DNA of 64,000 nt from contig NZ_LAJB01000004.1 of NCBI RefSeq assembly GCF_000970685.1, positions 1 to 64,000 of the forward strand, written 5' to 3'. A model generated the notes under the pieces. The model had not been told where the DNA came from and did no database searches. It was given only the letters and a program-made list of their open reading frames with translations. Positions 38,332-45,846 of this stretch are shown here, piece by piece. The stretch's first letter is position 1, and each line of letters starts with the position of its first letter. The position numbers were made by a program, and so were the translations under genes. Source of the stretch: Domibacillus indicus (GTDB lineage: Bacteria; Bacillota; Bacilli; Bacillales; Domibacillaceae).

Positions 38332-38912
38332 GATTATATACGAGAACAGGCGACAAAGGCGAAACAAGCATTATTGGCGGCAGGGTAGGAAAAGATGATA
38401 CGCGGGTTGAAGCATATGGAACCGTGGATGAGCTGAATTCAATTGTCGGTATGGCTGTGACTGAATTGGCTCCAGAGAAATTCCAGGATATTTTAGCTGA
38501 TCTGGAGATTATCCAGCACGAGCTGTTTGACTGCGGAGGAGATCTGGCGACGATTAATGGGAAGCGGGGATTTAAACTTCAGCAGGAATCAATTGATGAA
38601 ATGGAAAAGAAAATTGATAGATACATTCAGGAAGCGCCGGAACTGGAGCGGTTTATTTTGCCGGGAGGCTCAAAAGGGTCCGCTCATCTCCATCTTGCCC
38701 GGACTGTCGCACGGCGGGCAGAGCGGCTTGTTGTCGCGTTAATGAGAACCGGGGAAGAAGTTCACCCAGTTACGCTGAAGTATTTAAACCGTTTGTCTGA
38801 TTACTTTTTTGCCGTTGCCCGCGTTGTAAACTTTCGTGAAGGCGTAAAAGATGTGGAATATGTCCGCAGTGCGAATGTATTTCGAGGCGGCAAACGGAAA
38901 GAGGACCGTTAA
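38328..38912 (+). CDS. Corrinoid adenosyltransferase, PduO type (YvqK)
   Basis: 194 residues. N-terminal ATP-binding TRTGDKGETS, then VEAYGTVDELNS, and the conserved RTVARRAER and YLNRLSDYFF blocks near 130 and 150. It transfers adenosyl from ATP to cob(I)alamin or cobinamide. Overlaps the CobU-like gene by 4 nt. Strong family match to Bacillus YvqK. Confidence 0.94.
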   Translation: MRLYTRTGDKGETSIIGGRVGKDDTRVEAYGTVDELNSIVGMAVTELAPEKFQDILADLEIIQHELFDCGGDLATINGKRGFKLQQESIDEMEKKIDRYIQEAPELERFILPGGSKGSAHLHLARTVARRAERLVVALMRTGEEVHPVTLKYLNRLSDYFFAVARVVNFREGVKDVEYVRSANVFRGGKRKEDR

Positions 38913-39400
38913 TGGATACAAAGAAGCTAAGCTGGCTGGCACTGTTTACCGCCTTGGCGGTTATCGGCGGAATAATCAAAGTGCCGGCTCCTGTTTCAAG
39001 CATAGCAATGGATACTTTTCCAGCCCTGATCGCCGCTGCTTTGCTGGGACCGGCAGCCGGAGCAGCGGCCGGCGCTTTCGGCCATTTTATGTCGGCTCTT
39101 ATCGGCGGCTTTCCGATGGGGCCTCTGCACGGAATAATAGCGGCTGAAATGGCTCTCATGATGTGGGCTTTCGGAAAGCTTTACAGATCGGGCCGCAAAT
39201 GGCTGGCGCTTTTATTATTTGTTTTCTTAAATGGCGTGGTTTCGGCGGCTCCGTTCATTTTATTTATGGGAATTCCGTTTTATGTAAGTGCTGTACCGGC
39301 GCTTTCAATAGCTGCAGCGTTCAATGGAGCAGCTGCTTATATTCTGCTCCCGCGTATTGCACCGGTATTTTTCAAACGGTATGGGCAGCATCATGTTTGA
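38912..39400 (+). CDS. ECF-type S component, likely alpha-ribazole transporter (CblT-like)
   Basis: 162-residue integral membrane protein with five to six segments and an N-terminal ALFTALAVIGG stretch and Ala-rich helices like ECF S components. No EcfA/EcfT genes are nearby; it could use shared energising subunits or act alone. Its place between the adenosyltransferase and a CblS-like kinase matches the Listeria/Geobacillus CblT-CblS pair, which scavenges alpha-ribazole. Substrate is inferred from context; cobalamin precursor transport is the alternative. Confidence 0.68.
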   Translation: MDTKKLSWLALFTALAVIGGIIKVPAPVSSIAMDTFPALIAAALLGPAAGAAAGAFGHFMSALIGGFPMGPLHGIIAAEMALMMWAFGKLYRSGRKWLALLLFVFLNGVVSAAPFILFMGIPFYVSAVPALSIAAAFNGAAAYILLPRIAPVFFKRYGQHHV

Positions 39401-40067
39401 TGCAATTCGGGTAAATGGACTCGTTATTGCTGCGGATAACAGCGGATCAATAGGAGAAAAAGAGCATGACGCTGTTCAGGTACCATATGAAACAGTCGGT
39501 TATTTTTCTGCCCGGGTTGCATTGATGGAGTGCATAGCGGCCGGGGGAAATCCGTTTGCGGCGGTGCTGCATAACTTTTCCGGAGATAAAGCATGGAGAT
39601 TGCTTGTGAAGGGGATCGAGAAGGCAGCGGCTGAAATGGACTGCGAGCTGGAGCTGACAGGCAGCACTGAGTCGAATTTTCAGCTGCGTGAATCGGCAGC
39701 CGGCCTCGTTGTTATTGGCCGGCATGTACGGAACATGGATCAGTTTGAACGTGAACAAGTAAAATACGCTGTCATTGGAAAGCCGCTGGCAGGCCCTGAA
39801 GTAATCACACAGCCAGAAAATGTGGCGCCGCTCTCGGTTTTTCGGGAGATGGTGCGAATGGAGGGTGTATGCGCCGTTCTTCCGGTCGGTTCAAAAGGGA
39901 TTGCTTATGAACTGATGCAGCTTGCCGGAAAAAGCGGGCAATGTGAATTGGATATGGAAAAATCCGCCGGGCCGTCCACCTGCTTTATTATCGCTGTTAA
40001 GGAAGAAGCCTGTAAGGAAATCGAAAGAGCAGCCGGCCGGGTACACTGGCTGGAAATGATTGAATAA
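39393..40067 (+). CDS. PurM/ThiL-fold kinase, likely alpha-ribazole kinase (CblS-like)
   Basis: 224 residues from ATG 39393; ATG 39381 is an alternative and neither SD is strong. DNSGSIGEKEHDAV, then ALMECIAAGGNPFAAV, is the AIR-synthase-type ATP-binding pattern. CblS phosphorylates alpha-ribazole for CobS and bypasses CobT. It ends the operon, directly before a terminator. Family fold is fairly secure; substrate rests on operon context. Confidence 0.68.
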   Translation: MFDAIRVNGLVIAADNSGSIGEKEHDAVQVPYETVGYFSARVALMECIAAGGNPFAAVLHNFSGDKAWRLLVKGIEKAAAEMDCELELTGSTESNFQLRESAAGLVVIGRHVRNMDQFEREQVKYAVIGKPLAGPEVITQPENVAPLSVFREMVRMEGVCAVLPVGSKGIAYELMQLAGKSGQCELDMEKSAGPSTCFIIAVKEEACKEIERAAGRVHWLEMIE

Positions 40068-40100
40068 ACCCGCCGGCCAAACGAGCCGGCGGGTTTTTTT
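40067..40100 (+). terminator. Terminator of the corrinoid operon
   Basis: AACCCGCCGGC and GCCGGCGGGTT form an 11-bp perfect stem followed by T7. Confidence 0.9.
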
Positions 40101-40159
40101 ATTTTTACAGCCTTTACAAAGCCGGAATGTGTGAAAAGAGTGAATCTATTTGCCGCGCT

Positions 40160-40187
40160 TATTCGTATACAGTGTATAGAACGAATA
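40160..40187 (+). promoter_or_regulatory. Imperfect 28-bp palindrome before the DUF6376 gene
   Basis: TATTCGTATACA...TGTATAGAACGAATA: outer TATTCGT/ACGAATA and inner ATACA/TGTAT arms. It ends at the SD, so it could be an operator or an mRNA hairpin. Confidence 0.45.
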
Positions 40188-40199
40188 GGAGGAAAAAGG

Positions 40200-40649
40200 A
40201 TGATCAAAAAATGGATTGCCACAGCGGGAGTATCTGCCGTTCTTTTGAGTGGGTGCAGTCTGCTTGATGAAGCCAACAATACATTAACATATGCCAGTGA
40301 GATGACAGAGTTTTTAAATGAAACACAGGAGTTTGCAGCAGAGGTGCCAGCCCTGCTTGAAAATGCCGCCTCGGACCCGGACATGGCTGAAAATGCGCAG
40401 AACCAGCTTCAAAGCCTGCAGCAGGACATTGAGGAAATCCAGCAAATAGAAGTTCCGGCCGTTGCAGAAGGCGTGCATGGAACGCTGATTGATTACAGCA
40501 CACAGCTGGAATCAGGTATTAATGATGTGCTGGCTAAAATTGAAACAGGCCAGTTTGATCCAGAGGCCCTGTTGGAAAATACAGAATTGCTGCAAACCGT
40601 CCAGGAGATCCAGGAACTTCGAACAAATATTGAACAGCTTGGCCAATAA
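40200..40649 (+). CDS. DUF6376-type lipoprotein
   Basis: 149 residues from ATG 40200 (AGGAGGAAAAAGG upstream). Lipobox LLSGC at Cys19, then a helical, Glu/Gln-rich body predicted to form coiled coil. It matches small Bacillus lipoproteins of the DUF6376 type, which have no known role. Single-gene unit; a repeat element now sits in its terminator. Confidence 0.75.
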   Translation: MIKKWIATAGVSAVLLSGCSLLDEANNTLTYASEMTEFLNETQEFAAEVPALLENAASDPDMAENAQNQLQSLQQDIEEIQQIEVPAVAEGVHGTLIDYSTQLESGINDVLAKIETGQFDPEALLENTELLQTVQEIQELRTNIEQLGQ

Positions 40650-40671
40650 AAAAGAGTTTATAATTGTGTTG

Positions 40672-40696
40672 AGACTGCCCGCTTTGCCGGCAGTCT
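40672..40696 (+). repeat. Terminator hairpin, left copy (25-bp direct repeat)
   Basis: AGACTGCC...GGCAGTCT hairpin, identical to 40847-40871, but without a T tract. Confidence 0.85.
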
Positions 40697-40846
40697 CAGA
40701 GTGTAGACAAAGTTAGAAAGCAGGCTGATTGAAAACGTTTGTCTTTCCAGGAACGCCGCCGGCTGGGAAGCGGAGTGACCGTTTGGGGGTCATGAGCATT
40801 CACAGACGGCAAGTGACGCCGAAAGCAAGCGTTTGTCAACAGCCTG
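40697..40846. mobile_element. Terminator-embedded non-coding element, copy 3 (150 bp)
   Basis: Left end CAGAGTGTAGACAAAG; right end, read inward on the other strand, CAGGCTGTTGACAAACG: inverted terminal repeats of form CAGnnTGTnGACAAA. No coding capacity. Interior does not match copies 1 and 2. Flanked by exact 25-bp copies of the terminator hairpin. Confidence 0.7.
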
Positions 40847-40876
40847 AGACTGCCCGCTTTGCCGGCAGTCTTTTTT
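40847..40876 (+). terminator. Terminator of the DUF6376 gene, right copy with T tract
   Basis: Same 25-bp hairpin as 40672-40696, now followed by T5. Confidence 0.8.
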
Positions 40877-40942
40877 GAAGTGTTAAAAAATACACTTGCC
40901 AGTGCGCTTACTCTCTTAAAACCGCTCCTGCCTTTTAAACTT

Positions 40943-41587
40943 CTACAGTACATATAGAAAGACACTTAAAAAGTGAGCCAAACTTCCAAACAAAATGAAA
41001 ACATGAAAAATTTCATGAAAGCCCAATTGCTTAATTTGCATCCAGTCAGGCTTAAGGGCGTAGATAATGCCGCCAATTGTATAAAGGATGCCGCCGGCAA
41101 CGAGCAAAGCAAGCCCGCCGGTTTCCATGCTTGAGGCAAGAGGCGAAAAAACAAAAACAGCCATCCAGCCCATAAAAATATATAAAGCTGTTGATAACCA
41201 TCTCGGACAGTTAAACCAGATCATTTTAAAAGCGATACCCAGCAGGGCAATAAGTGATACGGCTGTAAAAAGTGTCCAGCCGGTTTTATTATTTAAGCTG
41301 ATTAAACAAAAAGGTGTATAAGAACCGGCAATCAACACAAAAATCATGGAGTGGTCCAGCCGCCTGAAAAAAGCAATAACGGAATCACGGGCGATGATCG
41401 AATGATAAAGAGCAGAAGCGGAATACAAAAGAATTAAGCTGATGCCAAAAATAGTCACTGCCGCAAGCGCGGATACTGAATGAGTATCAAGAGCTTTTAC
41501 TATCAGGGCCGCCAGTGCTGCGATTGATAGAACAGCTCCTGCCAGGTGGGTTAAAGCGTTAATAGGTTCTCGGATGACGTGCTTCAT
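40943..41587 (-). CDS. TrhA/hemolysin III family membrane protein
   Basis: 214 residues from the second ATG (41587), 7 nt after GGAGG; the first ATG at 41593 is only 1 nt from the SD. It has seven predicted membrane segments and the PAQR-family pattern: REPINALTHLAG at the N-terminus, ALYHS near residue 63, RRLDHSMIF near 78 and GFHEIFH near 195, with His residues suited to a metal site. Family members affect membrane energetics or fatty-acid homeostasis; the hemolysin label is historical. Confidence 0.88.
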   Translation of the reverse strand: MKHVIREPINALTHLAGAVLSIAALAALIVKALDTHSVSALAAVTIFGISLILLYSASALYHSIIARDSVIAFFRRLDHSMIFVLIAGSYTPFCLISLNNKTGWTLFTAVSLIALLGIAFKMIWFNCPRWLSTALYIFMGWMAVFVFSPLASSMETGGLALLVAGGILYTIGGIIYALKPDWMQIKQLGFHEIFHVFILFGSLAHFLSVFLYVL

Positions 41588-41618
41588 CTTCATACCTCCA
41601 AAATGTAAAGTGGTTTTA

Positions 41619-41644
41619 ATAACTACTTTATATCGTATAACTAC
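41619..41644 (-). promoter_or_regulatory. Paired ATAACTAC repeats in the trhA promoter
   Basis: Direct repeats at 41619-41626 and 41637-41644, 18 bp apart. On the minus strand TTGACT and TACGAT boxes lie at the right spacing and the second repeat touches the -10, as an operator might. Confidence 0.35.
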
Positions 41645-41727
41645 ACTGAGATATAGTCAAGTTTTACATATAAGCAATATTCGCCTATAATAAAAGGAAC
41701 ATAACTATGTAAAAAGCAGGTGTTTAT

Positions 41728-42276
41728 ATGGATAAATTAGCAGACATTCTAAGTGAACTTCATCTTGATAACCAGCTAACACCGGATAACGTACCAAATA
41801 TTGATTTATATATGGACCAGGTGATCCAGTTATTTGAACATACGTTTGAAAGCTCGACTCGAAACAAAGAAGAAAAAGTACTGACAAAAACAATGATTAA
41901 CAATTATGCAAAAGGAAAGCTGCTTTTCCCTATAAAACAGAAGAAATATTCAAAAGAACATCTGCTGTTAATCAGTCTTATTTATCAATTAAAAGGAACC
42001 TTATCTATTAACGATATTAAAACAACGCTTACAGATATTAACGAACAAATTACTGAAATTAATCTGGATTCTTTTTATGAAGAGTTTTTAAAAGCGGCAG
42101 CTGATAACGTGGAGCAGGGGAAGAAAGATATTAGCGGGCGGATCAATGAACTGGCAGCAGATACCGAAGAGCTGGAGCATGTATTGAAAATTCTGGCTTT
42201 GGTCCATATGAGCAATATATACAGAAAAACAGCTGAAAAGCTTGTTGATCAGCTTGATAAAAAAAAGAACCTCTAG
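41728..42276 (+). CDS. DUF1836 domain protein
   Basis: 182 residues, all soluble. The N-terminus has NIDLYMDQVIQLFE and then LTKTMINNYAKGKLLF, the DUF1836 pattern, which resembles a helix-turn-helix region of MerR-like type. C-terminal half is helical. Function unknown; DNA binding is a guess from the fold. SD (AGCAGGTG) precedes the ATG. Confidence 0.8.
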   Translation: MDKLADILSELHLDNQLTPDNVPNIDLYMDQVIQLFEHTFESSTRNKEEKVLTKTMINNYAKGKLLFPIKQKKYSKEHLLLISLIYQLKGTLSINDIKTTLTDINEQITEINLDSFYEEFLKAAADNVEQGKKDISGRINELAADTEELEHVLKILALVHMSNIYRKTAEKLVDQLDKKKNL

Positions 42277-42292
42277 TGAAAAAAGAGGTTCC
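42258..42292 (-). terminator. Terminator of the SDR gene
   Basis: On the minus strand GAACCTCT pairs with AGAGGTTC and runs into T7. It overlaps the end of the DUF1836 gene. Confidence 0.75.
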
Positions 42293-42298
42293 TGCTGC

Positions 42299-43075
42299 TT
42301 AATGGGCGGTCATGCTTTCATCGCCGGAATATGGACTTTCTATAATAGAGGAACTGTCATTCAATGCAAGGCCTAAAACAAGCTTGGCAATTTCTTCTGA
42401 TTTCCCGAAACGGCCGGCCGGAGTTGATTTTGCGGCAGCTTCCATTCCTTCTATGCTGTGAAGGGAGTTCACGCCTTCTTCAAGGAAGCTCATTATTTTT
42501 GCATTGCCTGTGGAGGGTGATGCAAAAATTAAATTAACATGTATACCGGCTGCAGCCGTCTCAAGCGCAGCTGTTTTAACCAGGCCCGCTACAGCGTGCT
42601 CAGAAGCTGCATAAGGGGCCGAATCGGGACTGCCTATAAAACCGGCTGCCGACGAAAGAGTGACAATATTGCCGCTCAGCTGTTTTCTCATCACCGGAAT
42701 AACATACTTTAAACCGAGAAAAACACTGCGTGTATTTACGGACAGGACTTTGTCAAAGTCTTCTGCTGTTTGTTCTGCAAGAGGTGCTTTTTTTCCTTCA
42801 ATACTTGCATTATGGAAAAACACATCAATCCCGCCAAACTGACGGACCGTTTTTTTAACATAATTTTGCACATCTTCTTCTTGTGATACATCTGCCTGTA
42901 CGGCGATAATAGGACCGAATTGCTCAATGGCTCCGGCAGCTTCTTCTAACGAATCCCTGAATAAATCGACTATGACTACATTGGCGCCTTCCTTTAAAAA
43001 AAGCTCTGCAGCCTGCCTGCCGATTTTATTAGCCCCGCCTGTAACCACAGCTGTTTTTCCCTGTAATCTGTTCAT
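42299..43075 (-). CDS. Short-chain dehydrogenase/reductase lacking the catalytic lysine
   Basis: 258 residues from ATG 43075 (GAGGAGG upstream). The Rossmann start TGGANKIG (12-19), HNAS near 88 and LSS with Ser142 are SDR features, and Tyr155 is present. However the fourth residue after Tyr, always Lys in active classical SDRs, is Glu159 (YAASEH; codon GAG). The cofactor turn also departs from TGxxxGIG. The C-terminal substrate region is unusual too. It could be an inactive paralogue with a binding role, or have a changed mechanism. A single base change or sequencing error would also explain it. Confidence 0.8.
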   Translation of the reverse strand: MNRLQGKTAVVTGGANKIGRQAAELFLKEGANVVIVDLFRDSLEEAAGAIEQFGPIIAVQADVSQEEDVQNYVKKTVRQFGGIDVFFHNASIEGKKAPLAEQTAEDFDKVLSVNTRSVFLGLKYVIPVMRKQLSGNIVTLSSAAGFIGSPDSAPYAASEHAVAGLVKTAALETAAAGIHVNLIFASPSTGNAKIMSFLEEGVNSLHSIEGMEAAAKSTPAGRFGKSEEIAKLVLGLALNDSSSIIESPYSGDESMTAH

Positions 43076-43226
43076 GCTTGTCCTCCTCATATTGAAAGAA
43101 TAATGAGTGTCTAAGATGCAGAAAATACCTTACTTTTATCCTACGCTTTATTTTTAAAACGTCAACTTATTCTTTTTCCAGGATAACAACCAAAACAGAT
43201 TTAAAGTTTTAAGCATGATTGCAATC

Positions 43227-43263
43227 AAAAACAGGAATGCTGATTAATGTGCATTCCTGTTTT
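43227..43263 (-). terminator. Terminator after the 124-residue gene
   Basis: AAAACAGGAATGC and GCATTCCTGTTTT form a perfect 13-bp stem. T-rich on the minus-strand exit side. Confidence 0.8.
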
Positions 43264-43271
43264 GGTTCATT

Positions 43272-43646
43272 TTATTTTATGCTTGAGAAGCCAACGAGCG
43301 ATTCAGGTGTCCGTCCAAGGACAAGAAGGCTGATTTTTGCATAACCGGTTTCTTTAAAAGTGGTAAACAGCTTTTTCAGCGCTCCGATATGCTCATCATT
43401 TTTAAGTGTCTGCACTTCTTTTTTATAAAGGCGCAGCACGGAACTGTAGGGGATATTCGGCAGGCAGTCTGCAGAATCTTCATCCATTATCAGGCAGCCC
43501 ATATATTGATACTTCAATTGTAAGGAACGGGTTAGTCCAGCGATATGAACCATTTTATCGAACAGCTGAGGATGAGAAGCCTGCAGCTGGTCTACGGCTT
43601 TTTTTGCTTCTTTTAATTCGTCAATACTGCATAGTGTAGCAATCAT
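43272..43646 (-). CDS. Conserved-looking hypothetical protein (124 aa)
   Basis: 124 residues, soluble, with two Cys (CLIMDEDSADC) and helical ends. I do not recognise the family. AAGGAGG precedes the ATG, and it lies 13 nt after the thioesterase gene with a shared terminator, so it is a real second gene of that transcript. No motif allows a functional guess. Confidence 0.7.
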   Translation of the reverse strand: MIATLCSIDELKEAKKAVDQLQASHPQLFDKMVHIAGLTRSLQLKYQYMGCLIMDEDSADCLPNIPYSSVLRLYKKEVQTLKNDEHIGALKKLFTTFKETGYAKISLLVLGRTPESLVGFSSIK

Positions 43647-43659
43647 TCTGTTTCCTCCT

Positions 43660-44187
43660 TTATCTGTCCCATGGTTTTTTAACAGTCATGTATTCTGCAA
43701 GCTCTTTGCTTTTTGCTCTGCGGAGCCTGCGCATTTCCGCCCGGTCTTTTGCCGATTCAAACAAAAACTTTTCTTCTTCCGTTTCAGGAATAACGCCGGG
43801 TACTTCCACTGGCTTTTTGTTTTCATCTAATGCCACAAACGTTAAAAAAGCAGTAGCGGCAATCCGGCGGTTTCCAGTCGCGATGTCCTCAGCAATGACT
43901 TTGCAGAAAATCTCCATTGATGTTCTTCCAGTGTAAGAAACAAAGGATTCCACACAAACAGAGTCGGTTTCACGGACTGGATCTAAAAAGTCAATGGAGT
44001 CTGTTGAAGCTGTTACACATTCTTTGACGCGTGAATGGCGCCGTGCAGATAAGCAGGCTGCGCTGTCAATTTTTTTCATTAGCACGCCGCCGAATAATGT
44101 TTGATAGTTATTTAAATCGCATGATAATACCTGGTCAGTATGAACAATGCGGCTTTCGCTTGTTTTGATAGCTTCTTTAACAGTCAT
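43660..44187 (-). CDS. Acyl-CoA thioesterase, hotdog fold (YkhA type)
   Basis: 175 residues. N-terminal LFGGVLMKKID is the hotdog helix with its active-site Asp; ASTDSIDFLDPV and YTGRTSMEIF follow. It hydrolyses fatty acyl-CoA thioesters in the cytoplasm. Length matches Bacillus YkhA (179). First gene of a two-gene unit. Confidence 0.9.
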   Translation of the reverse strand: MTVKEAIKTSESRIVHTDQVLSCDLNNYQTLFGGVLMKKIDSAACLSARRHSRVKECVTASTDSIDFLDPVRETDSVCVESFVSYTGRTSMEIFCKVIAEDIATGNRRIAATAFLTFVALDENKKPVEVPGVIPETEEEKFLFESAKDRAEMRRLRRAKSKELAEYMTVKKPWDR

Positions 44188-44302
44188 ATTTTTTCATCCC
44201 TTCTATGCTGTCAGTGTACGACCGTTTGAAAAAGAAGTAAAATGGTTATTTTTCATTTGATATATAGCTTTTATCTATGTAAATGCTTCCATATATGGCT
44301 GT

Positions 44303-44333
44303 TATGAATAAAAAAACAGCTTCAATTAATAGA
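44303..44333 (-). terminator. Terminator of the LysR gene
   Basis: On the minus strand AAAACGGCTTC pairs with GAAGCTGTTTT and continues in T. The stop codon lies in the hairpin. Confidence 0.65.
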
Positions 44334-45218
44334 AGCCGTTTTGACAAACTGGTTTTTGGTAAAGTGAAGCCACTCCTTGGCAGCATAAGACAGGTAATGA
44401 TTTTTCCTCCAGATGATTGCTAAATTCCAGCTGATAGATGGATTGACTACTTTTACGGCGCACACATTCTTGCTTAAATGCCGGCAGATGCTCTCCGGTA
44501 AAAGAGAAATGCCAAGCTTTGATGCGACCATTTCTTCAATAAAAGACCATTGCGAGCTTTCTGAAATTACACGTGGATGAAATCCCGCATCGTGACAGGA
44601 GGAAGCAATTTGGTCATTCAGCGCAAAATCTTTATTAAATAGGATAAACGATTCAGAAGAAAGGGATGCCAGGTCAATCTCCGGCTGTTTTGCAAGCGGA
44701 TGAGATACCGGCAGAACGAGCATTAAATCTTCTTCCATAAACGCAAAGTGGTCGAATAAATCGTGCTGGGTAGGAAGAACGACAACACCGACATCCAATT
44801 CATTTTGCTCAATGGCTTCTTCAATTGATTTTGAACCTTCTTCCTTAAGCTGAAAGGTAATGCCAGGATACTGTTCATGAAACATTCCGGTTACTTTTAA
44901 AAAAAAGTGTGCATCAAAAATGGGCGGCAGTCCGATCCGAATATGCCCTGTTTTTAATTCAAGCAGATTATCAAGTTCTGTCTCCAGGTTGTGAAAGGAT
45001 TTATCAACAAGCTTTGCCTGTTCTAATAGAATTCTGCCGGCATCGGTTAGAACAAGCTTTTTTTTAGAACGGTCAAACAGCTCCACGCCCAGTTCGGCTT
45101 CTAAATTTTTTATCATTTTACTGATGGTCGGCTGTGTGATAAATAAATGATCAGCCGCTTTTGAAAAGCTATTAAATTTTGATACTTCAATAAAATATTG
45201 CAGATGTTTAATATCCAT
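44322..45218 (-). CDS. LysR family transcriptional regulator
   Basis: 298 residues from ATG 45218 (AAGGTG upstream). N-terminal winged helix (FSKAADHLFITQPTISKMIKNLE) and a C-terminal effector-binding domain from about 90. The type resembles CidR/YwbI regulators. It is divergent from a YciI-family gene, a common arrangement for a LysR target, though 120 bp separate them and no operator is obvious. Confidence 0.9.
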   Translation of the reverse strand: MDIKHLQYFIEVSKFNSFSKAADHLFITQPTISKMIKNLEAELGVELFDRSKKKLVLTDAGRILLEQAKLVDKSFHNLETELDNLLELKTGHIRIGLPPIFDAHFFLKVTGMFHEQYPGITFQLKEEGSKSIEEAIEQNELDVGVVVLPTQHDLFDHFAFMEEDLMLVLPVSHPLAKQPEIDLASLSSESFILFNKDFALNDQIASSCHDAGFHPRVISESSQWSFIEEMVASKLGISLLPESICRHLSKNVCAVKVVNPSISWNLAIIWRKNHYLSYAAKEWLHFTKNQFVKTASIN

Positions 45219-45338
45219 TTTTCGCACCTTTTTTACTTTTATTATACACATGGCCGCTTCCAGAATGAAAAAGGAGCGGTTTTTTTTCTTTTTTCTGCTA
45301 TACTGACAGAGTATTCTGAATGAAATGGAGGAATAAAC

Positions 45339-45596
45339 TTGGCTTATTACGCTGCGTTTTTACACATGATTGATCCTGAAAAAAACAAGGAAGTACGTCC
45401 GCTTCACCTCGATTACCTGGCGGAGCTGGAAAAAGAAAACAAAGTATTTGCAAAAGGTCCTTTTGCAGACGGTTCCGGCGGTTTAGTCGTCTATATAGCA
45501 GATACATATGAAGAAGCATGGCAATTGGCCGAAAACGATCCAGCTGTCACTCATAAAGTAAGAAAACTAGAATTAAAAGAGTGGAATAAATTTTAA
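45339..45596 (+). CDS. YciI family protein
   Basis: TTG start with GGAGG 8 nt upstream. 85 residues of ferredoxin-like fold with HLDYLAELEKENKVFAKGPF, including the His-Asp pair typical of the family. YciI-like proteins are small and of mostly unknown function. Downstream, GGCTTGTT (45634-45641) pairs with AACAAGCC (45660-45667), a weak hairpin. Confidence 0.85.
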   Translation: MAYYAAFLHMIDPEKNKEVRPLHLDYLAELEKENKVFAKGPFADGSGGLVVYIADTYEEAWQLAENDPAVTHKVRKLELKEWNKF

Positions 45597-45736
45597 AAGA
45601 GGTACCTGGCACAAGGCATTTTTAGCTGTTATGGGCTTGTTTTATTTCTAGAAAGCACCAACAAGCCAAAAGATACAAAATGAAACAAAAAGCATCATAA
45701 AAATATGGATAAAAAGTTTCATTTTGGAAAATAAGA

Positions 45737-45766
45737 TTGACTGAATAGAAGCTCATTCACTATACT
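45737..45766 (+). promoter_or_regulatory. SigA promoter of the beta-amylase gene
   Basis: TTGACT (45737-45742), an 18-bp spacer and TATACT (45761-45766). The -10 lies in the loop of a hairpin AGAAGCTC/GAGCTTCT that is followed by T7. Confidence 0.6.
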
Positions 45767-45809
45767 TTTTTTGAAAAGAAGGATAGGAGCTTCTTTTTTT
45801 GCTTTAAAA

Positions 45810-45823
45810 TGCAAACGTTTGCA
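45810..45823 (+). promoter_or_regulatory. CcpA cre site before beta-amylase
   Basis: TGCAAACGTTTGCA is a perfect palindrome of the cre type, 24 nt before the ATG and downstream of the promoter, suited to glucose repression by roadblock. Confidence 0.7.
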
Positions 45824-45846
45824 CAAAATGAAAGGGGTTATGTCAA

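Noticed and set aside
41728-42276. DUF1836 gene as a phage or plasmid regulator
   Set aside because: No phage genes nearby; the family is common in Bacillus chromosomes.
45747-45801. Terminator hairpin before beta-amylase as an attenuator
   Set aside because: Its loop contains the likely -10 box, so the full hairpin would not be in the transcript from that promoter.
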